Source: Alcanivorax limicola
GTDB taxonomy: Bacteria > Pseudomonadota > Gammaproteobacteria > Pseudomonadales > Alcanivoracaceae
DNA length: 64,000 nt
Direction of reading: 5' to 3'
Assembly: GCF_019931215.1 (NCBI RefSeq)
Contig: NZ_JAIOUB010000002.1
Coordinates: forward strand, 310,001 to 374,000
A program made the position numbers and the translations under genes. Within the stretch, counting starts at the first letter, position 1. The number at the start of each line of letters is the position of its first letter. This document shows, one piece after another, positions 36,035 to 44,988 of the stretch. The notes beneath the pieces are model-generated. The model saw only the letters and a list, made by a program, of their open reading frames with translations, was not told where the DNA came from and made no database searches.

Positions 36035-38938
36035 ATGACCGAATTTGCCATAGGCCAGCGCTGGCTCAGCGAAACCGAAACCGAGCTGGGACTCGGTATC
36101 GTCGTCAATCTCGACTACCGTCTGGTGACGGTCTTCTACCCCGCCTGTGAAGAAGAGCGTACCTACGCCAAGAACAACGCGCCCCTCTCGCGCATGACAT
36201 TCGGCCCCGGCGACACCATCCAGACCAACGAGGGCGACACCCTGATCGTTGAGGCCGTGGAAGAGGTGGATCAGCTGATGATCTATCGTGCCGCCCCGGA
36301 GCAGGCCTCCTCCGGGCAGGATCTGCGCACCGTCCCGGAGAGCCAGTTGGGCTACCTGGTGGAACTGAGCGCGGTGACCGACCGGCTGTTCTCCAAACAG
36401 CTCGACAGCAAGGGCTGGTTCACCATGCGCGTGGCCGCACTCAACGCGCTGGCGCGCTCCGAACAGTCACCGGTACAGGGCCTGCGCGGCCCGAGAATCG
36501 ACCTGATCGGCCACCAGCTGGCCATCGCTGACGACGTCGCGCAGCGTTATGCGCCCCGCGTTCTGCTGGCCGACGAAGTGGGCCTGGGCAAGACCATTGA
36601 AGCGGGCCTCATCATCCACCAGCAGTTGCACACCCACCGGGCCAGACGCGTCCTGGTCGTGGTGCCTGCGCCCCTGGTTCACCAGTGGTTTGTGGAGATG
36701 GTGCGGCGCTTCAACCTGCATTTCAGCATCTTCGACCGTGAACGCCTGCTTGCCCTGCAACCGGAAACCAGCATTCGCGACATGCTGGCCAACATCATTG
36801 CCGGTGAGGAGGAGGGCGACAGCAGCGACACCGAGCCCGCACCGGCCTCCGGCAACCCGTTCATGAGCGAGCAGCTGATTCTCTGCAGCACGGAGTTTCT
36901 GGAACATTGCGACATGGCGCAGCTCGCCGACGCGGACTGGGACCTGCTGGTGGTGGACGAAGCCCACCATCTGACCTGGTCCGAGACCGGAGCCAGTGAA
37001 GCCTACCAGCGGGTGGAACAACTGGCCGCCGCCGCCCGCGGCTTGCTGCTGCTGACCGCCACCCCGGAACAGCTGGGTATCGAGAGCCATTTCGCCCGCT
37101 TGCGCCTGCTGGACCCGGATCGTTTTCATTCATTGCCGGATTTCCTGGCCGAGCAGGATGCCTACCAATCCGTGGCCACCCTGGCGGCACGGCTGCACGA
37201 CGAGGCGGTCTGGGATGACGCACTCAAGGCACAGGCCGCCGCCCATTTGCCGGAAATGGCCATCACCGAGAGCGCCCGGGACGAGATCCTGCGGGAACTG
37301 CTGGATCGCAGCGGCACCGGGCGCGCGGTATTTCGCAATACCCGCAAGCATGTCAGCGGCTTCCCGGCACGGCACGTTTATGGCGAACCGATGATGTGGC
37401 CGGATCAGTACGGCCCTCGGGATGCCCCGGCGGACCCCAACGACCCGGATCAACTGCTGCACCCGGAAAGCGGCTACGCCGATGACAGCTGGTGCTCTGA
37501 AGACAGCCGCGTCGTCTGGCTGGCCGATTTCCTGCGCCAGAACCGGGACCAGAAAGTGCTGGTGATCTGCGCACGGCGGGAAACCGCCATCGACCTGCAC
37601 GCCTGGTGTGGCTACAAGCTGGGCATGAATGTGGCGGTCTTCCATGAAGACATGGACCTGATCAGCCGCGACCGGGCGGCCGCCTATTTTGCCGACGAGG
37701 AAGACGGCGCCCAGGCGCTGATCTGTTCGGAGATCGGCAGTGAGGGGCGCAATTTCCAGTTTGCCCACCATCTGGTCCTGCTGGATCTGCCGCGCAACCC
37801 GGATCTGCTGGAGCAGCGCATCGGCCGTCTGGATCGCATTGGCCAGCAGGAAGAGATCCGCATTCATGTGCCCTATTTCGCCGGGCACGCACAGGAAGTG
37901 CTGTTCCGTTGGTACGATGAGGGTATGCAAGCATTCACTCACACCAACGCTGCCGGGCCCCAGATTCTGGCCCGGACCCGCGACGCACTGGAACAGGCGC
38001 TCGACCACCCCGGCGATGACGCCCGGGTGGATGCCCTGATCGCCCAGACCCAGGCCGTCACCGCCGAGCTGCATGCCCGCATGGAGGCCGGCCGTGATCG
38101 GCTGCTGGAGCTGGGCTCCCACGACCCGGTCCGGGCCGAGAAGCTGATCGCCGCCCTGAACGCGGCGGACGACGCCCCGCCGACAGACTTTATGGAAGCC
38201 ACCTTTGAACGTTTCGGTGTCGAGGTGGAAGAGCACTCTGCCGAGGCGCTGATTCTCAAACCCGGCGCCCATATGGAGGGCCCCTTCCCGCAGTTGCCGG
38301 AGGAAGGTGTCACCGTCACCAGTCATCGGCGTACCGCGCTGGCCCGGGATGACATCCAGTTCCTGACCTGGGAGCACCCCATGGTCACCGGTGCCATCGA
38401 CATGGTGCTGGCGGAGGATCGCGGCAAAGCCTGCGTAACACTGCTGCGCAACCGCAAGGTGAAGCCCGGCACACTGTTGGTGGAAGCCGTGTACACCATA
38501 AGCTGCGTCGCCCCGCGCGCCTTGCAGGTCAACCGGTTCCTGCCCACCACGGTGCTGCGCACACTGATCGACGCCCAGGGCCGGGATCTGAGCCAGGCCA
38601 TCAGCCACGAGGGGCTGAGCAAGCAATGCCACAAGCTCGACAAGCCGCTGGCGCGCAAGATCGTCGACAGCCAGCAGCCACTGCTGGAAAAGCTGCTGGC
38701 CGCAGAACAGACCCGCGTCAATGCGCAGGCCGAAACAGTGATTGCCGAGGCCCGGGCGGCCATGCAGCGCGAACAGGCCCATGCCCGCAATCGGCTGGCC
38801 CGGCTGCGGGAGAAAAACCCCGCCATCCGGCCGGAGGAAATCGACTTTATCGACGAGCAGACCCGGCAGCTTGAGCGTCATCTGGACGAGGCCAGCTGCC
38901 AGCTGGCCGCTGTCCGGATCATCGTGGCCGGCGAGTAG
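36035..38938 (+). CDS. rapA: RNA polymerase-associated helicase-like ATPase RapA
   Basis: Swi2/Snf2-type ATPase that binds RNA polymerase and helps it recycle after transcription. 967 residues, family length. N-terminal Tudor-like domains (1-105), Walker A DEVGLGKTIEAG near residue 179-190, DEAHH near 308, the second RecA-like domain with SEIGSEGRNFQFA and QRIGRLDRIGQ, then the RapA-specific C-terminal region with a long coiled coil. An acidic insert (EEEGDSSDTEPAPAS, about 255-270) lies in the first RecA domain. Confidence 0.97.
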   Translation: MTEFAIGQRWLSETETELGLGIVVNLDYRLVTVFYPACEEERTYAKNNAPLSRMTFGPGDTIQTNEGDTLIVEAVEEVDQLMIYRAAPEQASSGQDLRTVPESQLGYLVELSAVTDRLFSKQLDSKGWFTMRVAALNALARSEQSPVQGLRGPRIDLIGHQLAIADDVAQRYAPRVLLADEVGLGKTIEAGLIIHQQLHTHRARRVLVVVPAPLVHQWFVEMVRRFNLHFSIFDRERLLALQPETSIRDMLANIIAGEEEGDSSDTEPAPASGNPFMSEQLILCSTEFLEHCDMAQLADADWDLLVVDEAHHLTWSETGASEAYQRVEQLAAAARGLLLLTATPEQLGIESHFARLRLLDPDRFHSLPDFLAEQDAYQSVATLAARLHDEAVWDDALKAQAAAHLPEMAITESARDEILRELLDRSGTGRAVFRNTRKHVSGFPARHVYGEPMMWPDQYGPRDAPADPNDPDQLLHPESGYADDSWCSEDSRVVWLADFLRQNRDQKVLVICARRETAIDLHAWCGYKLGMNVAVFHEDMDLISRDRAAAYFADEEDGAQALICSEIGSEGRNFQFAHHLVLLDLPRNPDLLEQRIGRLDRIGQQEEIRIHVPYFAGHAQEVLFRWYDEGMQAFTHTNAAGPQILARTRDALEQALDHPGDDARVDALIAQTQAVTAELHARMEAGRDRLLELGSHDPVRAEKLIAALNAADDAPPTDFMEATFERFGVEVEEHSAEALILKPGAHMEGPFPQLPEEGVTVTSHRRTALARDDIQFLTWEHPMVTGAIDMVLAEDRGKACVTLLRNRKVKPGTLLVEAVYTISCVAPRALQVNRFLPTTVLRTLIDAQGRDLSQAISHEGLSKQCHKLDKPLARKIVDSQQPLLEKLLAAEQTRVNAQAETVIAEARAAMQREQAHARNRLARLREKNPAIRPEEIDFIDEQTRQLERHLDEASCQLAAVRIIVAGE

Positions 38939-38950
38939 CGCGCACAGCGG

Positions 38951-38983
38951 GCGTCAGTGATCGCCGTCACCGGCCACTGACGC
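38951..38983 (+). terminator. Hairpin after rapA without a U-tract
   Basis: Perfect 9-bp arms GCGTCAGTG (38951-38959) and CACTGACGC (38975-38983) around a 15-nt loop, 12 bp beyond the rapA stop. No T-run follows, so it may not stop transcription into the next small gene. Confidence 0.45.
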
Positions 38984-39002
38984 TGATCCGCGCTATGATG
39001 GG

Positions 39003-39299
39003 ATGATGGATAACCCCTATAGCGAAATCACGCTGATCAACTGGTTCAAGCGCGAGCTGGACGCCGCCGGCGCCGATGCTGACTGGGAGCGCCAGCCCTA
39101 CAGCTATGACGCCATGAACCCCTATGACTTTCTGTGTGCCCGGCTGATCCGCGAAGCCGAACGCACCTGGCGCCTGAAGCACGGCTTTGCCCCCACCCCC
39201 GGACAATTGCAGAAAGCCCTCGGCGAGGCGGAATTCGATCGCTCACGCAGCCGTCGGCAGGCGCGCCTGCCCTGGCTACGCTGGCTGCGCCTGCGCTGA
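39003..39299 (+). CDS. Conserved-looking small protein of unknown function
   Basis: 98 residues, acidic and aromatic at the N-terminus (WFKRELDAAG, PYSYDAMNPYDF) and strongly basic at the end (RSRRQARLPWLRWLRLR). No signal peptide, membrane helix or family recognised. It follows rapA by 64 bp with a hairpin between. Two adjacent ATGs (39003, 39006) compete; neither has a strong ribosome site. Codon use is like that of its neighbours, which supports a real gene. Confidence 0.6.
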   Translation: MMDNPYSEITLINWFKRELDAAGADADWERQPYSYDAMNPYDFLCARLIREAERTWRLKHGFAPTPGQLQKALGEAEFDRSRSRRQARLPWLRWLRLR

Positions 39300-39416
39300 G
39301 CCCGGTAAGACCATCAGACTCAACCGTAGCATCTGCATTCATGTAAGCCTTGTCCGGATGTGCCACTGTCAGGGCCACCATAACGACAAAATGCGCACGA
39401 CAACGAGGAACTGCTG

Positions 39417-40763
39417 ATGTCACACCAGGAATTGCCCGGCTGGCGCTGGGGCCCTTTCACCTTCCGCCTCCCGTTCTACCACACCAAGCTGTACTGGCCT
39501 GAATTCCTCCAGGGCATCTTCGTCGCGGCGGCGACCGGCCTGGCGCTGGTGCCGGTCATGACGGCGCTGTTCGGGCTGACGTTCGAGCAGGCCATCGCGC
39601 TGTCCTTCATCCATACCGTGCTGATCGCCTCCGCCGTCATCGTATTTGGCGAGCCCTACGCCGCAGGCTGGATCACGCCAGCGTTGGCGCTGGTGCTGGC
39701 TTACGTGGCGGGGTTCGACGAACCGGTGGCGCGATTCCAGGCGATGACCGCGCTATCGTTGAATTTCGCCTTGCTGGTTTTTTTGCTGGGTATTACCGGG
39801 TTGGGCCGACAATTGATCGTCTGGCTGCCGAACACGCTCAAGGCCGGCATTATTCTCGGCGCGGCACTGGCCGCACTGAAGCGGGTATTTGTCGATGATA
39901 TTGCCAGCTTTCTCGCCCAGCCCGTGGCCATCAGCGTGGCGTGCGCCGTCTGCCTGATCTTCACATTTTCGCTGCCCATGCAGAAGCTCAAGGCACGCAA
40001 TCGCTTCTTCTTCATGCTTGGTGCGCTGGGCTTGCTGCCCGGGTTTATTGCAGCGGGATTGATTGGCCCGTTTTTTGGTGAAGTCACCTATGACATTCGC
40101 TGGGGTTTCATGATCCCGCCGGTCATGGAAACCTTTGCGCTGGTATCGCCCTTCAGCATCGGCTGGCCTGATGCGCAGATGTTCATCCAGGGGATACCGC
40201 TGGCGCTGATTGCCTACATCATACTGTTTGGTGATCTGGTGACCGGCAACGAAGTGCTGCGTGACGGCCTCAAGTTCCGCAAGGATGAAAAGATCGACAT
40301 CAACCCGGGCCGCTCTCACCTGTCACTGGCTATCCGCAACGGGATCATGGGCGTCGTGGCGCCGTTCTTTCCGACCCAGGGGTCTGTCTGGACCGGGGTT
40401 CATGTGATCATCGTGCAGCGCTGGAAGCTGGGGCCGAAATCCATGAACAGTTTGCACAGCGGTCTGCACTCCTACTATCTCATGGGCATCCCGTTCATTT
40501 TCTTCACGCTACCACTGCTCACCGCGCTGCAACCACTGCTGCCGGTTGCCCTCGCCCTGACGCTGGTGCTTACCGGTTTCGCCTGCGCCTATATCGCCAT
40601 GTCGATTCCCACAGAAAATATTTCCCGGGGCACCGTGGTGCTGATCGGTGCAGCGCTGGCATTCTTCGAACCCTGGATCGGCTTGCTGGTGGGTATTGCC
40701 GCGACGCTGCTATTGGTGGGCTGGGACCGCAACCCGGAGCCAATTCCCCTCGACCACGACTGA
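39417..40763 (+). CDS. Polytopic membrane permease, substrate unknown
   Basis: 448 residues with about 12 membrane helices over nearly the whole length. Features such as GWITPALALVLAYV, TGLGRQLIVWLP and SIPTENISRGTVVL recall the nucleobase/SulP-type fold, but I cannot assign a family with certainty. A central polar loop (about 285-320, LKFRKDEKIDINPGRSH) is unusually hydrophilic. GAGGA lies eight bases before the ATG. Monocistronic: a hairpin follows 20 bp after the stop. Confidence 0.7.
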   Translation: MSHQELPGWRWGPFTFRLPFYHTKLYWPEFLQGIFVAAATGLALVPVMTALFGLTFEQAIALSFIHTVLIASAVIVFGEPYAAGWITPALALVLAYVAGFDEPVARFQAMTALSLNFALLVFLLGITGLGRQLIVWLPNTLKAGIILGAALAALKRVFVDDIASFLAQPVAISVACAVCLIFTFSLPMQKLKARNRFFFMLGALGLLPGFIAAGLIGPFFGEVTYDIRWGFMIPPVMETFALVSPFSIGWPDAQMFIQGIPLALIAYIILFGDLVTGNEVLRDGLKFRKDEKIDINPGRSHLSLAIRNGIMGVVAPFFPTQGSVWTGVHVIIVQRWKLGPKSMNSLHSGLHSYYLMGIPFIFFTLPLLTALQPLLPVALALTLVLTGFACAYIAMSIPTENISRGTVVLIGAALAFFEPWIGLLVGIAATLLLVGWDRNPEPIPLDHD

Positions 40764-40782
40764 CCTGCCTGAAAGCACCCGT

Positions 40783-40808
40783 GAAGCGGCCGCCTGCGCG
40801 GCCGCTTC
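40783..40808. terminator. Strong hairpin after the permease gene
   Basis: Perfect 11-bp GC-rich stem (40783-40793 with 40798-40808) and CTGC loop, 20 bp after the permease stop. The following bases are A-rich rather than T-rich, so on the plus strand it is a weaker terminator than the stem alone suggests. Confidence 0.55.
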
Positions 40809-40815
40809 GCTATAA

Positions 40816-40829
40816 AAATAACGTTATTT
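40816..40829. promoter_or_regulatory. 14-bp perfect palindrome upstream of the 7TM kinase
   Basis: AAATAACGTTATTT, directly after the permease hairpin and 10 bp before the annotated kinase start (103 bp before the alternative GTG). Its core TAACGTTA recurs upstream of the thioesterase gene at 44903-44910. Possible operator. Confidence 0.45.
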
Positions 40830-40838
40830 CACAGTGAC

Positions 40839-42998
40839 ATGGCATTCTGCCACTACTCCAGCCTGTGTTTTTCAGCGAATGAAACGTCTATCCTCAACGC
40901 CGGCATTAATGCTCCGGGGAGTCACTGGATCGTGTATTCGTTTTTTCCGGCCATCATTGCGGTGCTGTTTCTCGGTTACGGCCTCTATGTGTTGAAACAA
41001 CGAGGCAGCACACCGGTAACGCGCAGCTTTTTTGTCCTCTGCTTTACCACCTTCATGTGGCAAGCCACCTGGGCGGTGCTGTTTCAGGTGACAGATCCTG
41101 ATATCGCACTGCGCCTCGCCCATGTCGGCTATCTGATGATCCTGTTTCTGCCCACCAGCCTTTATCATTTTCTGGTTTCGATTACCGGTCGTGAGCAGGA
41201 ATACCGCCTGGTCTATCTGTCCTATGCGGTTGCCGCTGTGCTGGCGCTGCTGCTGTTCACCACACCCTGGATCGTGTCCGGCACGTACGATTATTTCTTT
41301 GGCCCCTACCCGAAAGCAGGTCTCTTGCATCCGTTGCATGTGCTGCAAACCTGCGTCGTGGTACTGCGCGGTCTGTACATTACCTGGCGCGCCCAGGCAG
41401 ACGCCGCGCCGCGCCAACGCATACGCTTGCGCTATTGCGTCGCCAGCCTGCTGATCTATCTTTTTGCGGCGGTGGATTATCTGTGCAACTACGGCATGGA
41501 ATTCTATCCGCCCGGCGTATTTCTGATCTTCATCAGTCTCGGAATACTGACGCTGGCGACAGTGCGCCATCAATTGATGGACGTCTCCGTTGTGGTCAGT
41601 CAGGGGTTGGCACGGTTGATGACCCTGTCACTGTTTGCGCTGTTGTATCTGGGCAGCCTGATCCTGCTACACGCGCAGTTCCCCGGCGCCCCCTTCGCAG
41701 CGGATGCCATTATCGGCGTGTTGTGGCTGATCCTGGTCTCCGAAAGCTACGCACCCTTGCGGCGCGCGCTGCAGGGTTTGCCGGACCGACTGCTGCAAGG
41801 CAGCCGTCAGCGCTACCGCTACAGCGATGTCGTGCAGGCACTGACCGAAGGACTCAGCCGACATATCACGCTCTCGCAACTGGCAGAGACGCTGGAGCGG
41901 GTGATGGCGGAACAAGCGCATATATCACCCGTCCGACTACTGGTGCGCGAAGGCATCGCCGGGGGCCATACCGAACTGGGCCGTGCCGGCTTTTTCCTGT
42001 GGGACACGCGCGCCTGCGCGCTGGAGGAAACACCCGCGCTGCAACAAGACCACACGTTGTTCCAGGAAGTGACCGCTGATCAGCCGATCGGGCATTATCG
42101 CGAGCTGAGCGCCGCGTCGCGCACGATACTGCGACAGCATGATGCGATGTGTGCCATCGTGGTGCGCCTGGAAGGTGAGCCCCTGGCTGTTCTGCTGCTG
42201 GGCAAACAGGCCGGTTTTGTACACTACACCCACGAAGATCTGAATCTGCTGGAATTGCTGCCAGGACAACTGGCGCTGGCGCTCGACAAGGTGCACGCCT
42301 ACGCTCGCGTCAGCGCCGGTCTTGCACGCGCGGGCAAGACCGCATCCCTGATGACGCTGATGAACGAGTATCAGCATGAACTGAAAGCACCGGTCAGCAT
42401 CATGCACATGTATGCGCAATCGGATATGGGTGAGGGCATTCTCCGCGAAGAAGTCATGACGCAATGCCACCGTTTGCTCGGGTTGCTCGAACAGATGCTG
42501 CGTGTCTTGCAGGATGATCGCGCGCGCGATGAGAAACCGGTGCCGCTCAACGCCGTAGTGCAAACGGCACTGCGCCTGTTTCCGCCACGTCAGGCCCAGA
42601 TCTCCCTGGCGCTGGATCCGGCTCAGCCCATGTTGCTGGGCGATGCCGATGATCTGCTGATTCTCTGCATCAACCTGCTGAAGAATGCGGCCGAAGCAAG
42701 CGTACCGGAAAAGCCCAATCTGATTACGGTGACAACGCGCAGCCTCAACGGCGGCAGGGCCGTGAGCCTGACCGTAGCCGACACCGGCGCGGGCATGTCA
42801 CCGGCACAGCTGCGTGAACAAACCGCGCCGCTGGCGTCGACGAAAGCCGGGGGGAGCGGCCTGGGCCTGAAAGTGATTCGCCGCGTTGCCGCCGAACATC
42901 TTGGCCAGGTGCGACTGGACAGCCCCGCCGAAACAGGCACCCGGGTCGAGATCCGTTTCCCGTCTCTGGCTTCATTACGGCAATCGGAGGCCGGATGA
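40839..42998 (+). CDS. 7TM-GAF sensor histidine kinase
   Basis: Membrane sensor kinase. As marked 719 residues; GTG at 40932 with GGGGAG upstream would remove 31 N-terminal residues and start exactly at the first membrane helix, so it may be the real start. Seven membrane helices (about 33-275, HisKA_7TM-like), a GAF-like domain (about 330-485), a dimerisation helix with the phosphoacceptor His in YQHELKAPVS near 512, and HATPase with NLLKNAAEA, DTGAGM and GGSGLGLK. The layout recalls PrsK kinases, but no PEP-CTERM/exosortase genes are near. The stop overlaps the next gene by 4 bp (ATGA), so the two act together. Ligand unknown. Confidence 0.88.
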   Translation: MAFCHYSSLCFSANETSILNAGINAPGSHWIVYSFFPAIIAVLFLGYGLYVLKQRGSTPVTRSFFVLCFTTFMWQATWAVLFQVTDPDIALRLAHVGYLMILFLPTSLYHFLVSITGREQEYRLVYLSYAVAAVLALLLFTTPWIVSGTYDYFFGPYPKAGLLHPLHVLQTCVVVLRGLYITWRAQADAAPRQRIRLRYCVASLLIYLFAAVDYLCNYGMEFYPPGVFLIFISLGILTLATVRHQLMDVSVVVSQGLARLMTLSLFALLYLGSLILLHAQFPGAPFAADAIIGVLWLILVSESYAPLRRALQGLPDRLLQGSRQRYRYSDVVQALTEGLSRHITLSQLAETLERVMAEQAHISPVRLLVREGIAGGHTELGRAGFFLWDTRACALEETPALQQDHTLFQEVTADQPIGHYRELSAASRTILRQHDAMCAIVVRLEGEPLAVLLLGKQAGFVHYTHEDLNLLELLPGQLALALDKVHAYARVSAGLARAGKTASLMTLMNEYQHELKAPVSIMHMYAQSDMGEGILREEVMTQCHRLLGLLEQMLRVLQDDRARDEKPVPLNAVVQTALRLFPPRQAQISLALDPAQPMLLGDADDLLILCINLLKNAAEASVPEKPNLITVTTRSLNGGRAVSLTVADTGAGMSPAQLREQTAPLASTKAGGSGLGLKVIRRVAAEHLGQVRLDSPAETGTRVEIRFPSLASLRQSEAG

Positions 42999-44164
42999 AT
43001 CATGTAACGCCCGGCCCGCGAGGCCGCATCCTGCTGGTCGAAGATGAACCCGCCATTCGGCGTCTGTTTCGTCATACTTATGACGAATTTGACCTCATGA
43101 CGGCAAGCTCCGTTGAGGAGGCCATCGCACTGCTGCAAGAACCGGAACATGGCATTGGTGTGCTGCTGGCAGACCACTATCTACCGGACGGCACCGGCGT
43201 AGACGTGCTTGCCTGGGCCCGACAAAAAGCGCCGCAAACCGTGCGCCTGCTGACAACCTCCCATGCACATTTGTCGCAAGCCATGGCGGCGGTGAACGAT
43301 GGCGGCATCGCGGGCTATATTCTCAAACCCTGGCAACTCGAGGATTTACGTCAACGCCTGGACGAGGCGCTGCGCGCATTTGTCAGCCGCCAGCAGGAAC
43401 TCACTTTACTGGAAGGCAAGCGCAGCACTCTGATGACGCTGGCCTCCAGCATTGCCCACGAGATGCGCACACCGCTCGCCTCGATCCGCATGCGCGCAGA
43501 AGCCATTGCCGAGCATTGGCCCACGCTCATGGGGCTGTACCAGGATGCGCTGCGCAGTGGGCACCTGTCCGGGCCCTTGCCACGGGCGCGCCGTCTTGAT
43601 GCCTTGCGAAGCAGTCTGGATGTCATTCAGCAGGAGGTCGATCACTCGAATCTGGTAATTGATATGCTGCTGGCGTCAGCGAACGCGGAGAAGTTCGATA
43701 CCGCAACCTTTGCGATACACAGTGCACGTGAATGCGTGGATGAAGCGCTGGCGCACTTTCCATTCCCCCTTGGCCTGGCCGAGCGGGTCACCTTCTGCCG
43801 TCATGGCGACGCACGCTTCTATGGCTCTGATGTGCTGCTGACCTTTGTGCTCTACAATCTGATCAAGAATGCCTGCCAGGCCATACAGGCTGCCGGAAAA
43901 GGGCGCATTCATATTCACATCTTGCAAACCCGCACCGGTGCTGCATTGACCATCAGTGATAGCGGCTCGGGCATTGCACTCGAAACCCTGCCACGTATTT
44001 TTGATGATTTTTTTACCACTCGCGCTGTCGGCACCGGCGTCGGCCTGGTGTTCTGCCGCAGAGCGATGCTCGCGATGGGCGGTGAAATTCGATGTCGTTC
44101 ACGTCACGGCCATTATACGGCCTTTCGTCTACGCTGGCCGGTGTGCCAGGCTGATGATCAATGA
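42995..44164 (+). CDS. Receiver domain fused to a soluble histidine kinase transmitter
   Basis: 389 residues. Receiver domain 1-125 (VEDEP; phosphoacceptor Asp60 in LLADHYLPD; Lys in ILKPWQ), a linker helix, HisKA with SSIAHEMRTPLASI (His about 155) and HATPase with LIKNACQA, DSGSGI and GVGLVFCRRAM. There is no membrane segment and no DNA-binding domain. The H-box and GVGLVFCRRAM resemble the transmitter of CqsS/LqsS alpha-hydroxyketone receptors, with the receiver moved to the N-terminus. It is translated by 4-bp overlap with the 7TM kinase and is its likely partner; the final output protein is not in this window. Confidence 0.88.
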   Translation: MNHVTPGPRGRILLVEDEPAIRRLFRHTYDEFDLMTASSVEEAIALLQEPEHGIGVLLADHYLPDGTGVDVLAWARQKAPQTVRLLTTSHAHLSQAMAAVNDGGIAGYILKPWQLEDLRQRLDEALRAFVSRQQELTLLEGKRSTLMTLASSIAHEMRTPLASIRMRAEAIAEHWPTLMGLYQDALRSGHLSGPLPRARRLDALRSSLDVIQQEVDHSNLVIDMLLASANAEKFDTATFAIHSARECVDEALAHFPFPLGLAERVTFCRHGDARFYGSDVLLTFVLYNLIKNACQAIQAAGKGRIHIHILQTRTGAALTISDSGSGIALETLPRIFDDFFTTRAVGTGVGLVFCRRAMLAMGGEIRCRSRHGHYTAFRLRWPVCQADDQ

Positions 44165-44295
44165 CGTAAAACGCGGGAGCGCCCGTTGTCCTGAGCGCCC
44201 CCACGCCCGGACGGACCAATCCTTTCCCTGGACAAGTACGACCCTTACTTATTGACGACTTTCCTGCTGATACGCGTCGTCATTGATGCACGGTC

Positions 44296-44841
44296 TTATC
44301 GCGCTGCCTCCATCACGCGAACCGGTTCTACAGAAGCGCCGGTGGGCACTTCATAGGCACGGATTTTTTCCAGTATCGATGCCGGCAACCGGCTGATACG
44401 ACGCTGGTGATTGGCGAACACGATCTGCTGATACCCGCCGGAGACCAGATCACCCGTTTCGGCGTTGTAAAAACGAAACACCAGATAGAACGATGCCTGC
44501 TTTACGCAGGCTGCGTTCATCTCACAACGGATTTTCTGGAACGGAAAGGTTTCATTGACATAATCGTTGTGTGCCAGCTTGGTAATGAACACGCCCTGGT
44601 CCTGCAGCATATCCGCAGAAATGCATTTGAAAAACCAGGACTCCCGACACATACCCTGCCATTCAAAGTAACGTGAAAAGTAGGTATTGGCGTACGCATT
44701 GGAATCCTTGAGCCAGGTTTCCAGCGTATGCGTATACGTATTTTCCGCTTCCTCGAAGGGTAATGCCCGCCAGTTCTCCAGCGAATCTTCTCGCGTACCG
44801 GGCTGCCAGGATGAGGCAGGAATAGCGACATGATGGTTCAT
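44296..44841 (-). CDS. Hotdog-fold acyl thioesterase, enediyne/PKS-type
   Basis: 181 residues. The NAYANTYFSRYFEWQGMCRE stretch (about residues 48-67) closely follows the NxxGNVYFxxYxxWQGxCRE signature of thioesterases that release products from enediyne-type iterative polyketide synthases (CalE7/DynE7 group of the 4HBT family), rather than the Asp-centred FadM or YbgC motif. No polyketide synthase is present in the window, so the acyl substrate is unknown; a fatty-acyl-CoA or acyl-ACP is possible. Converges with the receiver-kinase gene and has an unusually elaborate upstream region with two inverted repeats. Confidence 0.75.
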   Translation of the reverse strand: MNHHVAIPASSWQPGTREDSLENWRALPFEEAENTYTHTLETWLKDSNAYANTYFSRYFEWQGMCRESWFFKCISADMLQDQGVFITKLAHNDYVNETFPFQKIRCEMNAACVKQASFYLVFRFYNAETGDLVSGGYQQIVFANHQRRISRLPASILEKIRAYEVPTGASVEPVRVMEAAR

Positions 44842-44863
44842 GATGAATCTCCTGTTGGATTGA

Positions 44864-44905
44864 TTAATGACGGAAGATTCCGGATGTGGAAAATTCCGTC
44901 ATTAA
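44864..44905. promoter_or_regulatory. 12-bp inverted repeat in the thioesterase promoter region
   Basis: Perfect arms TTAATGACGGAA (44864-44875) and its complement (44894-44905) with an 18-bp spacer, 22 to 64 bases upstream of the thioesterase start. Centre-to-centre distance of 30 bp is close to three turns. Behaves like a repressor or activator site; an RNA stem in the leader is the alternative. Confidence 0.6.
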
Positions 44906-44910
44906 CGTTA
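44903..44910. promoter_or_regulatory. TAACGTTA palindrome shared with the kinase promoter
   Basis: Same 8-bp palindrome as the core of the site at 40816-40829, here overlapping the right arm of the preceding inverted repeat. Confidence 0.35.
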
Positions 44911-44965
44911 GTCCAAGCAGGCACATCTGATGCCAATGAATCGCCACGAACCGAAAAATATTGGC

Positions 44966-44988
44966 AATGATGGCAAAGTGCCATCATT
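44966..44988. promoter_or_regulatory. 10-bp inverted repeat with TGGCA half-sites
   Basis: Perfect arms AATGATGGCA (44966-44975) and TGCCATCATT (44979-44988) with a 3-nt spacer, 125 to 147 bp upstream of the thioesterase start. Further TGGCA/TGCCA pentamers lie close by (44930, 44962 and 44992). Could be an operator, or a hairpin between two units. Confidence 0.55.
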
